64,000 nt of DNA, taken from NCBI GenBank assembly GCA_033964015.1, contig CM066925.1, forward strand, positions 10,276,204-10,340,203, in the 5' to 3' direction. A program made the translations under genes and the position numbers. This document shows, one piece after another, positions 24,553 through 36,676 of this stretch. Under the pieces are notes generated by a model. It saw only the letters and a list, made by a program, of their open reading frames with translations. It searched no databases and was not told where the DNA came from. Source of the DNA: Scolanthus callimorphus. Lineage: Eukaryota > Cnidaria > Anthozoa > Actiniaria > Edwardsiidae. Numbering within the stretch: the first letter of the stretch is position 1; each line of letters opens with the position of its first letter.

Positions 24553-27274
24553 TAGTACCCTATAGTCCGCTCGCTGTAGTCTGGTATTTCAGTGTTGAAC
24601 TCATAGCTGAATATGACTGTAGAATGCATAAGTGATTCTCTACAGTGACGTTACAAGGACCGGTGTGTGCAATAGGACCCTATAGTCCGCTCTCTGTAGT
24701 CTGGTATTTCAGTGTTGAACTCATCGCTGAATATTACTTTAGAATGCATAAGTGTTTCCCTACAGTGACGTTACAAGGACCGGTGTTTGCAATATGACCC
24801 TATAGTCCGCTCTCTGTAGTCTGGTATTTCAGTGTTGAACTGATCGCTGAATATGACTTTAGAATGCATAAGTGTTTCCCTACAGTGACGTTACAAGGAC
24901 CGGTGTGTGCAATAGGACCCTATAGTCCGCTCTCTGTAGTCTGGTATTTCAGTGTTGAACTCATTCCTGAATATGACTTTAGAATGCACAAGTGTTTCCC
25001 TACAGTGACGTTACAAGGACCGATGTGTGCAATGGGGCCCTATAGTCCGCTACCTTGTAGTCTGGTATTTCAGTGTTGAACTAATATCGCTGAATATGAC
25101 TTCAAAATGCATAAGTGTTTGCCTACAGTGACGTTACAAGGACCGGTGTGTAGAATAGGACCCTATAGTCCGCTGTACCTTGTAGTGTGGTATTTCAGTG
25201 TTGAACTCATCGCTGAACATTACTTTAGAATGCAAAGTGTTTCCCTACAGTGACGTTACAAGGACCGATGTGTGCAATAGGACCTTATAGTCCGCTCTCT
25301 GTAGTCTGGTACTTCAGTGTTGAAATCATAGCTGAATATGACTGTAGAATGCATAAGTGTTTCCCTACAGTGACGTTACGAGGACCGATGTGTGCAATAA
25401 TTCCCAATAGTCCGCTCTCTGTAGTCTGGTATTTCAGTGTTGAAATCATAGCTGAATATGACTGTAGAATGCATAAGTGTTTCCCTACAGTGACGTTACA
25501 AGGACCGGTGTGTGCAATAGGACCCTATAGTCCGCTCTCTGTAGTCTGGTATTTCAGTGTTGAAATCATAGCTGAATATGACTTAGAATGCATAAGTGTT
25601 TCTCTACAGTGACGTTACAAGGACCGGTGTGTGCAATAGTTCCCAATAGTCCGCTCTCTGTAGTCTGGTATTTCAGTGTTGAAATCATAGCTGAATATGA
25701 CTGTAGGATGCATAAGTGTTTCTCTACAGTGACGTTACAAGGACCGGTGTGTGCAATAGTTCCCAATAGTCCGCTCTCTGTAGTCTGGTATTTCAGTGTT
25801 GAAATCATAGCTGAATATGACTGTTGAATGCATAAGTGTTTCTCTACAGTGACGTTCCAAGGACCGATGTGTACAATAGGACCCTATAGTCCGCTCTCTG
25901 TAGTCTGGTATTTCAGTGTTGAAATGAAATCATAGCTGAATATGACTGTAGAATGCATAAGTGTTTCCCTACAGTGACGTTACGAGGACCGATGTGTGCA
26001 ATAATTCCCAATAGTCCGCTCTCTGTAGTCTGGTATTTCAGTGTTGAACTCATAGCTGAATATGACTGTAGAATGCATAAGTGTTTCTCTACAGTGACGT
26101 TCCAAGGACCGATGTGTACAATAGGACCCTATAGTCCGCTCTCTGTAGTCTGGTATTTCAGTGTTGAAATGAAATCATAGCTGAATATGACTGTAGAATG
26201 CATAAGTGTTTCTCTACAGTGACGTTACAAGGACCGATGTGTGCAATAGTACCCTATAGTCCGCTCGCTGTAGTCTGGTATTTCAGTGTTGAACTCATCG
26301 CTGAATATTACTTTAGAATGCATAAGTGTTTCCCTACAGTGACGTTACAAGGACCGATGTGTGCAATAGTACCCTATAGTCCGCTCGCTGTAGTCTGGTA
26401 TTTCAGTGTTGAACTCATCGCTGAATATTACTTTAGAATGCATAAGTGTTTCCCTACAGTGACGTTACAAGGACCAGTGTGTGCAATATGACCCAATAGT
26501 CCGCTCTCTGTAGTCTGGTATTTCAGTGTTGAACTCATCGCTGAATATGACTTTAGAATGCATAAGTGTTTCCCTACAGTGACGTTACAAGGACCGGTGT
26601 GTGCAATAGGACCCTATAGTCCGCTCTCTGTAGTCTGGTATTTCAGTGTTGAACTCATCGCTGAATATGACTTTAGAATTCATAAGTGATTCTCTACAGT
26701 GACGTTACAAGGACCGGTGTGTGCAATAGTACCCTATAGTCCGCTCTCTGTAGTCTGGTATTTCAGTGTTGAACTCATCGCTGAATATGACTTTAGAATG
26801 CATAAGTGTTTCCCTACAGTGACGTTACAAGGACCGATGTGTGCAATGGGACCCTATAGTCCGCTACCTTGTAGTCTGGAATTTCGGTGTTGAACTCATA
26901 TCGCTGAATATGACTTCAGAATGCATAAGTGTTTCCCTACAGTGACGTTACAAGGACCGATGTGTGCAATAGGACCTTATAGCCCGCTCTCTGTAGTCTG
27001 GTATTTCAGTGTTGAAATCATAGCTGAATATGACTGTAGAATGCATAGGTGTTTCTCTACAGTGACGTTACAAGGACCGGTGTGTGCAATAGTTCCCAAT
27101 AGTCCGCTCTCTGTAGTCTGGTATTTCAGTGTTGAAATCATAGCTGAATATGACTGAAGAATGCATAAGTGTTTCCCTACAGTGACGTTACAAGGACCGA
27201 TGTGTGCATTAGGACCTTATAGTCCGCTCTCTGTAGTCTGGTATTTCAGTCTTGAAATCATAGCTGAATATGAC

Positions 27275-28083
27275 CACAAGGACCGATGTAAGGGTCCTAT
27301 TGTACACACCGGTCCTTGTAACGTCACTGTAGGGGAACACTTATGCATTTTAAAGTCATATTCAGCGATGAGTTGAACACTGAAATACCAGACTACAAGG
27401 TGCGGACTATATGGTCCTATTGCACACACTGGTCCTTGTAAGGTCAGTGTAGAGAAACACTTATGCATTCTACAGTCATATTCAGCTATGATTTCAACAC
27501 TGAAATACCAGACTACAGACAGCGGACTATAGGGTCCTATTGCACACACCGGTCCTTGTAACGTCACTGTAGAGAAACACTTATGCATTCTACAGTCATA
27601 TTCAGCTATGATTTCAACACTGAAATACCAGACTACAGAGAGCGGACTATTGGGAACTATTGCACACACCGGTCCTTGTAACGTCACTGTAGAGAAACAC
27701 TTATGCATTCTACAGTCATATTCAGCTATGATTTCAACACTGAAATACCAGACTACAGAGAGCGGACTATATGGTCCTATTGCACACACTGGTCCTCGTA
27801 ACGTCACTGTAGGGAAACACTTATGCATTCTAAGTCATATTCAGCTATGATTTCAACACTGAAATACCAGACTACAGAGAGCGGACTATAGGGTCCTATT
27901 GCAAACACCGGTCCTTGTAACGTCACTGTAGGGAAACACTTATGCATAGTAAAGTCATATTCAGCGATGAGTTCAACACTGAAATACCAGACTACAGAGA
28001 GCGGACTATAGGGTCCTATTGCAAACACCGGTCCTTGTAACGTCACTGTAGGGAATCACTTATGCATTCTACAGTCATATTCA
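27275..28083 (-). repeat. Inverted segment of satellite B
   Basis: At about 27275 the monomers switch to the reverse complement (GGTCCTTGTAACGTCACTGTAG order) and switch back at about 28083, giving about 6.7 inverted monomers. Both breakpoints lie inside monomers. The minus strand consequently has an open 203-codon frame, again a by-product of the 120-bp period. Confidence 0.93.
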
Positions 28084-29425
28084 GCTGTAGTCTGGTATTG
28101 CACTGTTGAACTCATCGCTGAATATGACTTTAGAATGCATAAGTGTTTCCCTACAGTGGCGTTACGAGGACCGGTGTGTGCAATAGGACCCTATAGTCCG
28201 CTCTCTGTAGTCTGGTATTTCAGTGTTGAACTCATCGCTGAATATGACTTTACTATGCATAAGTGTTTCCCTACAGTGACGTTACAAGGACCGGTGTGTG
28301 CAATAGGACCCTATAGTCCGCTATCTGTAGTCTGGTATTTCAGTGTTGAACTAATCACTGAATATAACTTTAGAATGCATAAGTGTTTCCCTACAGTGAC
28401 GTTACAAGGACCGGTGTGTGCAATAGGACCCTATAGTCCGCTATCTGTAGTCTGGTATTTCAGTGTTGAACTCATCGCTGAATATGACTTTAGAATGCAT
28501 AAGTGTTTCCCTACAGTGACGTTACAAGGACCGGTGTGTGCTATAGGACCCTATAGTCCGCTAACTTGTAGTCTGGTATTTCAGTGTTGAACTCATCGCT
28601 GAATATGACTGTAGAATGCATAAGTGTTTCTCTACAGTGACGTTACAAGGACCGGTGTGTACAATAGGACCCTATAGTCCGCTACCTTGTAGTCTGGTAT
28701 TTCAGTGTTAAACTCATCACTGAATATGACTGTAGAATGCATAAGTGTTTCCCTACAGTGACGTTACAAGGACCGTTGTGTGCAGTAGGACCCTATAGTC
28801 CGCTACCTTGTAGTCTGGTATTTCAGTGTTGAAATCAAAGCTGAATATGACTGTTGAATGCATAAGTGTTTCTCTACAGTGACGTTATAAGGACCGGTGT
28901 GTGCAATAGGACCCTATAGTCCGCTGTCTGTAGTCTGGTATTTCAGTGTTGAACTCGTAGCTGAATATGACTGTAGAATGCATAAGTGTTTCTCCACAGT
29001 GACGTTACAAGGACCAGTGTGTGCAATAGGACCCTATAGTCCGCTCTCTGTAGTCTGGTATTTCAGTGTTGAAATCATAGCTGAATATGACTGTAGAATG
29101 CAGAAGTGTTTCTCTACAGTGACGTTACAAGGACCGATGTGTGCAATAGGACCCTATAGTCCGCTCTCTGTAGTCTGGTATTTCACTGTCGAAATCATAG
29201 CTGAATATGACTGTAGAATTCATAAGTGTTTCTCTACAGTGACGTTATAAGGACCAGTGTGTGCAATAGGACCCTATAGTCCGCTGTCTTGTAGTCTGGT
29301 ATTTCAGTGTTGAACTCATCGCTTAATATGACTGTAGAATGCATAAGTGTTTCTCTACAGTGACGTTACAAGGACCGGTGTGTGCAATAGGACCCTATAG
29401 TCCGCTGTCTTGTAGTCTGGTATTA
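28084..29425 (+). repeat. Satellite B, distal + block
   Basis: About 11 more monomers, mostly of the GAACTCATCGC class and more diverged towards the edge. The array ends abruptly within TAGTCTGGTATT, followed by a T/G-rich (GTTTATTT) stretch. Confidence 0.95.
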
Positions 29426-29577
29426 CAGTATCTGAAGTGAAACAGTTGTAAATAACAAAACAACTGTATCTGATTATCTGATATCATTTTTCTTGTCTGT
29501 TTATTTGTTTATTTGTTTTTTTGTTTATATTTTGCTTTCGTTTCCTACCGACTTAAGAATGCACCTTCCCGATATTA

Positions 29578-29830
29578 GAGCAGGTTTCAGATGACCGTCG
29601 AAATAAGTTAGACTTGCGTTTAGTCATCGTTTCTATTGGTTGAGAGCAAAGTTTTTTCTTTTTCGGCCAATCAAATCGCGAACTAAATCAAAACGCGCCA
29701 TTGCTCACGTCATTACTAAACGCAAGTCTGATTTTATTCGTCTCCTGATTGGTTTGTTGTTGATCCACTTCTGATTGGCTAGTGGTTTTGTATTTGCGTT
29801 TAGTTTTCGACACTGATCTGAAACCCGCTC
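29578..29830. mobile_element. MITE with GAGC(A/G)GGTTTCAGAT termini
   Basis: The ends GAGCAGGTTTCAGAT and ATCTGAAACCCGCTC are inverted. A second inner pair, AGACTTGCGTTTAG/TAAACGCAAGTCT, gives a nested stem. Target duplication is ambiguous. No coding capacity. Confidence 0.7.
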
Positions 29831-31131
29831 TTTCTAGATAGGATAGCGCGGTTTTCGTATGACTTCATGAAAAGGTCGCGGCAAACTCACGGCATGGTCG
29901 CGGCATGAAATCGACGACCACCAATCGTAATGATTTATTGCGCGAGAACCAATAATTTTGCATTGTCATGGCACGGCACGCAATGATGTTACCCGGAAAG
30001 GCGTGATGAACAAATGGCGTTGTTTCGTCCGGCGTAATGTTACGATCCTTGAGACAGGAGCTTGTGAACTTGCAATTTAGCGCACGACACGATTTTGGTC
30101 CATATGGTGCCTGAAATAGGACGGGTGTTCCTTTTTCGTAATTCATTTGTGAACAATGTGAACAATGCCTCTGCCTCGCGTCAAGGCGCGGTTATTTTTA
30201 GGGTCATAATAAAATTGATCTAGTTGTGTAGTTGTTTTTTTCTTGGAAAAAGAACTATTCTGTTTAAAATTCATTTCATTTGATGTTTGGTTTGCCCCTC
30301 TTAAGAAGCTTTGAAAGTTTGCTAACGAAACCTGACCTTCATTTAATAATTATTCTCTTTCTGCCTTTATTGTTTCAGGTTTGGAAGATTAAAGAGAACA
30401 TCTAGTTAGTTTAATTGAATTTAATCTAATAGTTGCATTAATTAGTGACTCACAATGAATAACGAACCCTCGCTGAATCGTAAACTGTAAAACTAACATT
30501 CTAGTCCAGTAATCTTACACGAAGACCCGGAACAAATTGGTTCAGAAATAGTTCCAGCGAAAGTCACGTATTTAGTTAATATTCATTGATATTATATCAA
30601 GATTCCTCTAAAATCCCATCATGGGAACAATAACAATTTTCAATTTTTTTTTGGGAGGGGGGGGGGGGGGGCAGCGTATTTCTGCCTTTGTTGTTTTGCG
30701 GCACTTAGACTCTGATAAACATGTTTTGCCGTGATGAATTTATAGACTTTAGCGCCGGTCCTGCAAAACTCTGAATATTTCTGACTTCCAAAAATAATAA
30801 CTTTACTACGTTTAGTAAATCCCCGTGAATGAAAACGGCTTTGGAAGACATTGTCCGATATTTATAGAGTTACAGTTTGCGTTGCCATGCAAAGTCTGTA
30901 TTGAAGGCGGCAAATGGCAAGAAAATTAGAAACTGGCAGCTGTATTGCTCGTTTTATATTTGTGAAATGGCTAGCGAAAATCAAATCAAGTCTGAATCAA
31001 AATATATCTTTCGAATGGGTCAGAATAAGAATATTATTCGCTGTGCACTCCATAACATCACTCTGAAGACTTAAATGCCCATAAACTCTTGAATAACAAA
31101 GGCGGCCATAATAGCGCCACAAACACTCCAA
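29831..31131. other. Intergenic sequence, no supported gene
   Basis: A minus-strand frame of 93 codons at 29865-30146 and a + frame at 30877-31074 have no recognisable domain or splice support. A poly-G run is present at about 30657-30671. I see nothing else. Confidence 0.45.
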
Positions 31132-31285
31132 TGGACGATTCCAGCTATAAGCGCGCGCACGCCAAGCCAATTCAAAAATACCGTGAGTTGTGACTCAACT
31201 ACCAGCATGCAGCGCGCACTTCATTGCGAAAATCTCTATCAAGCGCGCACTGCATGCCGGTATGCTGGTAGCTGGAACCATCCAT
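31132..31285. mobile_element. GC-stem MITE, copy 2 of 2
   Basis: It has the same ATGGACGATTCCAGCTATAA start and inverted end (with GGAACCATCCAT substitutions) as 2251-2416, and the same GCGCGC interior. The internal sequence is diverged and shorter. Confidence 0.7.
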
Positions 31286-32563
31286 AGAATCTTATTTTTG
31301 GTAGTGTTGCCGTGCTGGGATTCTAGGGGTATCCGACGGTTTAACTTTTGTCCTAAATAATTAATGGTCTTCTGAGTACTGAATAAACCATTTTCTGTTG
31401 TTTTAGAACAGCACCCTCGCATCCATGCTTCGAAACTTCTAGGTTTATCCCAGTGCAAGATTCTTAGGGCCCGTTTACATGAGACAGGGTACCTCGGGGG
31501 TAGGGTTGGCGAGCTAAAAAAATATCCCGGGTTTACCTGCAAATAAGTGGCTATGTTTAGCTTAACATTTTATTTCTATGCAGATATACACAAAAACCTA
31601 AAAAAACATGACTAACGTGAAATTTTAGCTTGCGAAATCCGAGTTCCCCTACCCCACCGAAGCACCCTCCCTCCATGTAAAGAGGCCTTTAGAGGACTAT
31701 ATTTCGTTCTAAGTAAAGAAAAGAAAAGTCAAGCATTATGTCACTCGTAAGGTGACCAGAGGTTCTTACACCGGGATAGAGCCTACACGAAGAGATGCCA
31801 ACAGTGCGCGTCAAGAAGTAGGGACCAAATGTAATAGACTAGTTGTAATACTCGACTGGATTTGTGAGATGTAATTCTAAACCGTAGAGCGGTATTCATC
31901 CTAGACATTAGTATTCGTATTCGTGCGGTATTCGTATTTATCCTAGACATAAGCGTAAGCTATAGTAGGAAAATTTATTTAAGCATTTAAGTATGAAACG
32001 TCATTAGGGAGCTTTAAGCTGCGACAACGGCAACGTCGACTAAGCCTAGAACTTATTTTAGTAGTCACATTTTTTCATTTCCTGCCCATTGTTATGAATG
32101 ATCTCTCGTATTGGACACTTACAAATTCCAACTTGTGCTTACTCATACGAAACAAACAAAAAAGATATTTCTCTCGTTCGGTGGACTTGGGTAGTTTCAT
32201 CGTCTTCTTTACCACTGTATGCATTGCTACGCGACCTCAAAATTCAATGTTGCGATGGACGATTTTTAGGCGTCAATCAAACCAAAACGCTGGATTCGGC
32301 CACGTCAGCGGGCCAACATTGATTGCAAAATTAACCAAAGTGCTTTTAAGCTATCTTTTGGCTTCCTCGACTTGAATATTTAACTTTCTGGTTCAAGAAA
32401 ATTGACAACAATCATCTTGCGTAAAACCGCCAATCGCCCAACAGTGAATTTTGAGGTCGCGGTGGTAAGCCTGGTTTCCATATAGTTGTATCTGTCGTAT
32501 GGAGCAAAATTCAAACTACAGATACATCTATAGAAACTTCACATGCAACCGCCCAATACGATA
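31286..32563. other. Intergenic, one internal inverted pair
   Basis: GCGACCTCAAAATTCA at about 32230 and its inverse TGAATTTTGAGGTCGC at about 32445 suggest a ~235-bp foldback insertion. No gene is supported. Confidence 0.45.
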
Positions 32564-32934
32564 TACAGATATTTCAGAAAAGGTTGTCGCAAAGCCCACG
32601 CGCCAAGAGCGCGCTGAGAAAATCGCCAATCGGAAATATTCAAAAATCAATAAAATATAAACGGCGCACGGTAAACACATTTTTCTTTCGTTACTGTTCC
32701 TTTGGATAATGGATCTATTTGATGAAATGTAGTTGACTTCTGCCTTTAGTGGCACTTTAAATACAATTTCGAATAGATTTTGTCTTGCAATCCTATTGTC
32801 TGGGGCCCTGGCCAATTTCCATGTCGCAAAATGTCAGACATTTCGCAAATAACCGAAGATTTTAACCTCCCATGCTCCTTTGCGGTCTGGGCGCGTACAC
32901 TTAAGCCGCGACAACCTTTTCTGAAATAGCTGTA
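32564..32934. mobile_element. MITE with 27-bp TIRs, probable TA target
   Basis: The ends TACAGATATTTCAGAAAAGG... and its near-exact inverse (...CCTTTTCTGAAATAGCTGTA) continue into GTTGTCGC. TA dinucleotides at each edge suit a Tc1/mariner-type target. Related TTTTTCTGAAATAGGT ends occur alone near 35450 and 56733. Confidence 0.7.
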
Positions 32935-32935
32935 T

Positions 32936-33015
32936 CAGAAACATATAAGTTAGTTGAAACATGTAACAACCATAGATCTCTTCGGTGACATGCTGCGAAC
33001 TATGTTCTGTTTCTG
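32936..33015. mobile_element. Solo terminus of the CAGAAACATA family
   Basis: CAGAAACATATAAGTTAGTTGA plus AACATGTAACA matches the left end of 12215-13280 and 50633-50952. No matching right terminus is seen nearby, so this is a fragment. Confidence 0.55.
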
Positions 33016-33335
33016 GCCGTTGCCGTAGTCGTTACCGCCTTCGTATCTTAAGCCGCGCCATGGAAAAGTACTCAAAGTGATCAAAAGATAAATTAGAAAT
33101 CGTTGGTCAACCATATTCGTTGGATTGTGAGTTGTTTTCGGCTCCGTTTCACGCCCTTACAGAAACCGCTATCGCAAAATATCGAAAACGAAAAACTTGA
33201 CTTTGCCAGTTAAATGGATCAAATTTCGCTGTTGTTGTTGTTAAGGTTGGTTTTCACGAGCGACGTAAGCATAAAGTATAAGCTAAAGAAGAACGGAAGG
33301 TTTTGATAACTTCACGTTTATGCTTCCGCTAACAG

Positions 33336-33562
33336 AAGAAGTTTTCCTAGGGGGTATAGCAAAATGGCCATTTCGGAGGGGGTTACACCGAAAGAAAGGC
33401 TCTTCCGTGTTTTTTTCCGAGGGGTTACAATAAGAAAAACGCCTCTTCCGTGGGTTCTTCCGAGGGAGTGCAATCCAAAAAGGGCTCTTTTTCCGAGGGG
33501 CCGGTTGCTAAAGAAAATGAGCTTCCGTAGGGGGGGTTCGGCTTAAAAATGGAATGGCCCGA
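33336..33562. repeat. Dispersed direct repeat, copy 1
   Basis: It begins TTTTCCTAGGGGGTATAGC and ends GGCTTAAAAATGGAATGGCC; inside are four imperfect ~50-bp subunits sharing TCTTCCG(T/A)G..TTTTTCCGAGGGG. It matches 34623-34859 in the same orientation. Non-coding interspersed repeat, class unknown. Confidence 0.8.
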
Positions 33563-34622
33563 AGACCTTACGCTTCCGTGTCCTCTTTACAGAGCAGGAA
33601 TGAAGACAGAGTAGTAATGATTAAAACAATGCTGTCCTTAACACCAAGTTACCCCCGTTTATAAAGTGTCGCACAGATGCGTAAATCATAAAGCTACTTT
33701 GCGTATCTTGTTCCTTTTCTCGATGCCTAATGGCTATGTATTAATTACAAATGTGGCTGTAAGCTACCTTGTAATTACATGACTAATTAAAAGTCTAAAT
33801 ACACATAAAGCATTGAAGTAATAGTCTATGATATGTGTCTCCTTGGCTGGGGTAAAATTCCCGAAATGTTGGTTTTGTGCCAACGTTAGCAGGACCACTT
33901 AAAAGCGTGTGTGTAGACCAATTGAGTGTAAATGAGATCTGTTCACAAGGTATTAAAGGTAAAGCCTCGACAACCCCGTACCAAGTATCATCCAATTTGT
34001 TTGCCGTCAAGTTTCAAAGAAATGATAAAAGTTATCTGAAGTTTGTACACACCGCGTTAGCAGGACCGAAGAACGCACTCACATCTGTGCACGTTCTGGG
34101 CGCGTAAAACGGACCATCTAGGAATGCAATTCTGACTGCATGGTTGGCCTTCTTAGGCCGTTACCAGAAAAATTCGTTGGGCGGACCAGAATTTGGTCCG
34201 GCTAACGCAAAGGGTCCGTGTTGCGTCGGTGTGTGTATCAGCTCCGGTCCGTCTAACGCGGCGTGGGCGCACACACGAAGAGAAGCGTTGCGTGACAAAG
34301 GACGAGCTGCGCGGGACTAGAGACTGTCATGACTTATTTGCAATTACTTTGCAAACTACTTTTTAATTACTTTAGTTTTTGGGTTTTTGTTTTGGTATTA
34401 TCACTTCGCTCTATCAAATCGATCAACAAGATGGTGATCACGAGTACGCATGCGCATACTACATTGTAACGCATACAAAGACTCACAAAAATGTCAGAAT
34501 GAACAAGTCGAATAGCTGTCGACGTTTTACGCGCTACCATGAACCCATCAATAGCATGCTTTGTCCCACATGGAAAATGCGATCACCAAGGGCCAATCCA
34601 TTTTTTAGCCGCACCCCCCCTA
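33563..34622. other. Intergenic, no supported gene
   Basis: It contains scattered GTTAGCAGGACC motifs that resemble a degraded repeat also seen near 3130-3330. No exon or domain could be supported. Confidence 0.4.
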
Positions 34623-34859
34623 CAGAACACGTTTTCCTAGGGGGTATAGCAAAATGACCATTTCCGAGGGGTCAAACCGAAAGAAAGGCTGTTCCAGGGG
34701 TTTTTCCGAGGGGGTACATTAAGAAAAAGCCTCTTCCGTGGGTTTTTCCGAGGGGGTGCAATCCAAAATAGGCCTTTTTTCTGAGGGGGTTACTAAAGAA
34801 AATGAGCTCTTCCGTAAGGGGGGGGGGGGGGGGGGTCGGCTTAAAATGGAATGGCCCCA
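34623..34859. repeat. Dispersed direct repeat, copy 2
   Basis: Colinear with 33336-33562 including the four subunits, but with a G run of about 17 near 34819-34835 in place of a shorter one. The two copies are 1.29 kb apart. Confidence 0.8.
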
Positions 34860-35481
34860 ATCAGACCTATGTATACGTTGAGAGATGTGTAAGGCCGTTA
34901 GTTGTTCACTACTCATTACAAGGGGCGTCTATTTAATGGTCTGGTGGCCGGGCGTTCCCTCACCTAGGTCCCTGAGTTGCTACTGAACAACTAACACCAG
35001 GATAGCGACTGTCAGGGCCGAAATCTCTGGCGTGGGCGTAAGAACCGTACCACGGTCGCCATACGACGCTTCAGCTCTGTCTGGAAGTATGGTCCTTGTT
35101 TTTTGTAATTATTTATTGTGAATAATTTTCACAATTTTCACAATTAAGTTCAGGCGCATATAGCTATACATATCATTTTCTTGTTAAGTTACAGAATATC
35201 AAAGTGTATCTACATTTTTGCAATATAAAAGACACCAAACGTCCTCCTAAGCCGCGCTTTTTAAAATGGTTTTGAGGTAACAGTATCCGTCGACCCCGTA
35301 CAACGTCTGTAATACGTCTTCGTCATATTTTATTCGTCGTATAAAGAGAACCTCAATTAAATTCGTCTAATTAAATGCGAGGTGTAAACTAGGCCTTAGC
35401 TTCTCCAATGATGAACCACAGGCTACAAAGGCCAGCTGTGACGGTGCAACTTTTTCTGAAATAGGTGTATACAAGGATACA
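34860..35481. other. Intergenic, no supported gene
   Basis: AT-rich sequence with no splice-supported exon. A lone TTTTTCTGAAATAGGTGTATA motif near 35450 matches the end of the 32564 element family. Confidence 0.4.
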
Positions 35482-36420
35482 TTGTGGTATGGTATATGGT
35501 ATGGTATGGTATGCGGTGTGGTATGCGGTATGGTATGTGGTATGGGTATGGTATGTGGTATGGTATGTGGTATGGTGTGGTATGGGTATGGTATGTGGTA
35601 TGGTTTGTGGTATGGTATGTGGTATGGGTATGGTATGTGGTATGGGTATGGTATGTGGTATGGGTATGGTATGTGGTATGTGTTATGGGTATGTTATGTG
35701 TTATGGGTATGGTATGTGGTATGGTATGGTATGTGGTATGGGTATGGTATGTGATATGGTATGTGTTATGGGTATGTTATGTGTTATGGGTATGGTATGT
35801 GGTATGGTAGGTATGTGGTATGGGTATGGTATGTGGTATGTTATGTGTTATGGGTATGGTATGTGGTATGGGTATGGTATGTGGTATGGTATGTGGTATG
35901 GGTATGGTTTGTGGTATGGTATGTGGTATGGGTATGGTATGTGGTATGTGTTATGGGTATGTTATGTGTTATGGGTATGGTATGTGGTATGGTATGGTAT
36001 GTGGAATGGGTATGGTATGTGGTATGTTATGTGTTATGGGTATGGTATGTGGTATGGGTATGGTTTGTGGTATGGTATGTAGTATGGGTATGTTATGTGT
36101 TATGGGTATGGTATGTGGTATGGTATGGTATGGTATGTGGTATGGGTATGTTATGTGTTATGGGTATGGTATGTGGTATGTTATGTGTGGGTATGTGGTA
36201 TGGGTATGGTATGGTATGTATGTGGTATGGTATGGTTTGTGGTATGGTATGTGGTATGGGTATGGTATGTGGTATGGTATGTGGTATGGGTATGGTTTGT
36301 GGTATGGTTTGTGGTATGGTATGTGGTATGGGTATGGTATGTGGTGTGGTATGTGGTATGGTATGTGGTATGGGTATGGTATGTGGTATGGTATGTGATA
36401 TGGTATGTGGTACATGGTAT
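35482..36420 (+). repeat. ~0.94-kb TATGG/TATGTGG simple array
   Basis: Irregular alternation of GGTATG, GTGGTATG, GGGTATG and TTATGTG units over almost a kilobase. The + strand is purely G/T/A with essentially no C apart from rare edges, giving extreme strand asymmetry. Both strands stay open in several frames (up to 230 codons of M/W/Y/G/V/C), which is an artefact of the missing TAA/TAG/TGA words and not a gene. Confidence 0.97.
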
Positions 36421-36676
36421 TTCATATCATTTATACGACGACGTTCGTTATAACAGCATAGTGCGTAGTTGCCTTAAGCCCGTTAAGCTCGGGCTTAACA
36501 AACGTTTGGTGCTTGTTTACGGGACTGACGTAAAACTAGTTCAAGTTTGTAGCGACTAAGAGGCAGTTTCTAAGGCGGTTGCATTGATTTGGGTCGACAT
36601 AAATTTACTTTTTACATAGGAGTAAAATTTTTAATGTTACCATACACTGTCCATGTCAATAAATTTTGACAGCGGG

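Larger units (their letters stand above)
13626..27274 (+). repeat. Satellite B main array, 120-bp monomers, + orientation
   Basis: The exact period is 120 bp, visible as TGCATAAGTG recurring in register, with conserved GTGACGTTACAAGGACC and TAGTCTGGTATTTCAGTG. Two monomer classes are distinguished by linked variants: one has GAACTCATCGCTG with CTTTAGA and GGACCCTATAGTCC, the other GAAATCATAGCTG with CTGTAGA and often TTCCCAATAGTCC. Their alternation creates higher-order repeats. With the segments to 29425 there are roughly 115-120 monomers. The frame MHKCFPTVTL... (40 residues per monomer) stays open because 120 is a multiple of three; I do not call it a gene. Confidence 0.97.

Noticed and set aside
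13626..29250. Dozens of MHKCFPTVTLQGP... frames as a repeat-protein or toxin-like family
   Set aside because: The same 120-bp monomer is open on both strands, starts are arbitrary in-phase ATGs and there are no signal peptides or splice sites. Satellite DNA explains it.
9120..29425. CRISPR array
   Set aside because: Monomers are contiguous 120 or 138 bp without distinct repeat/spacer division, and the genome is eukaryotic.
29865..30146. 93-codon minus-strand frame
   Set aside because: No recognisable domain, no splice signals, and composition like the surrounding intergenic DNA.
35465..36559. Long open frames (up to 230 codons) of M/W/Y/G/V/C on both strands
   Set aside because: They follow from the TATGG-type repeat, whose vocabulary contains no stop codons; there is no start context, domain or splice support.
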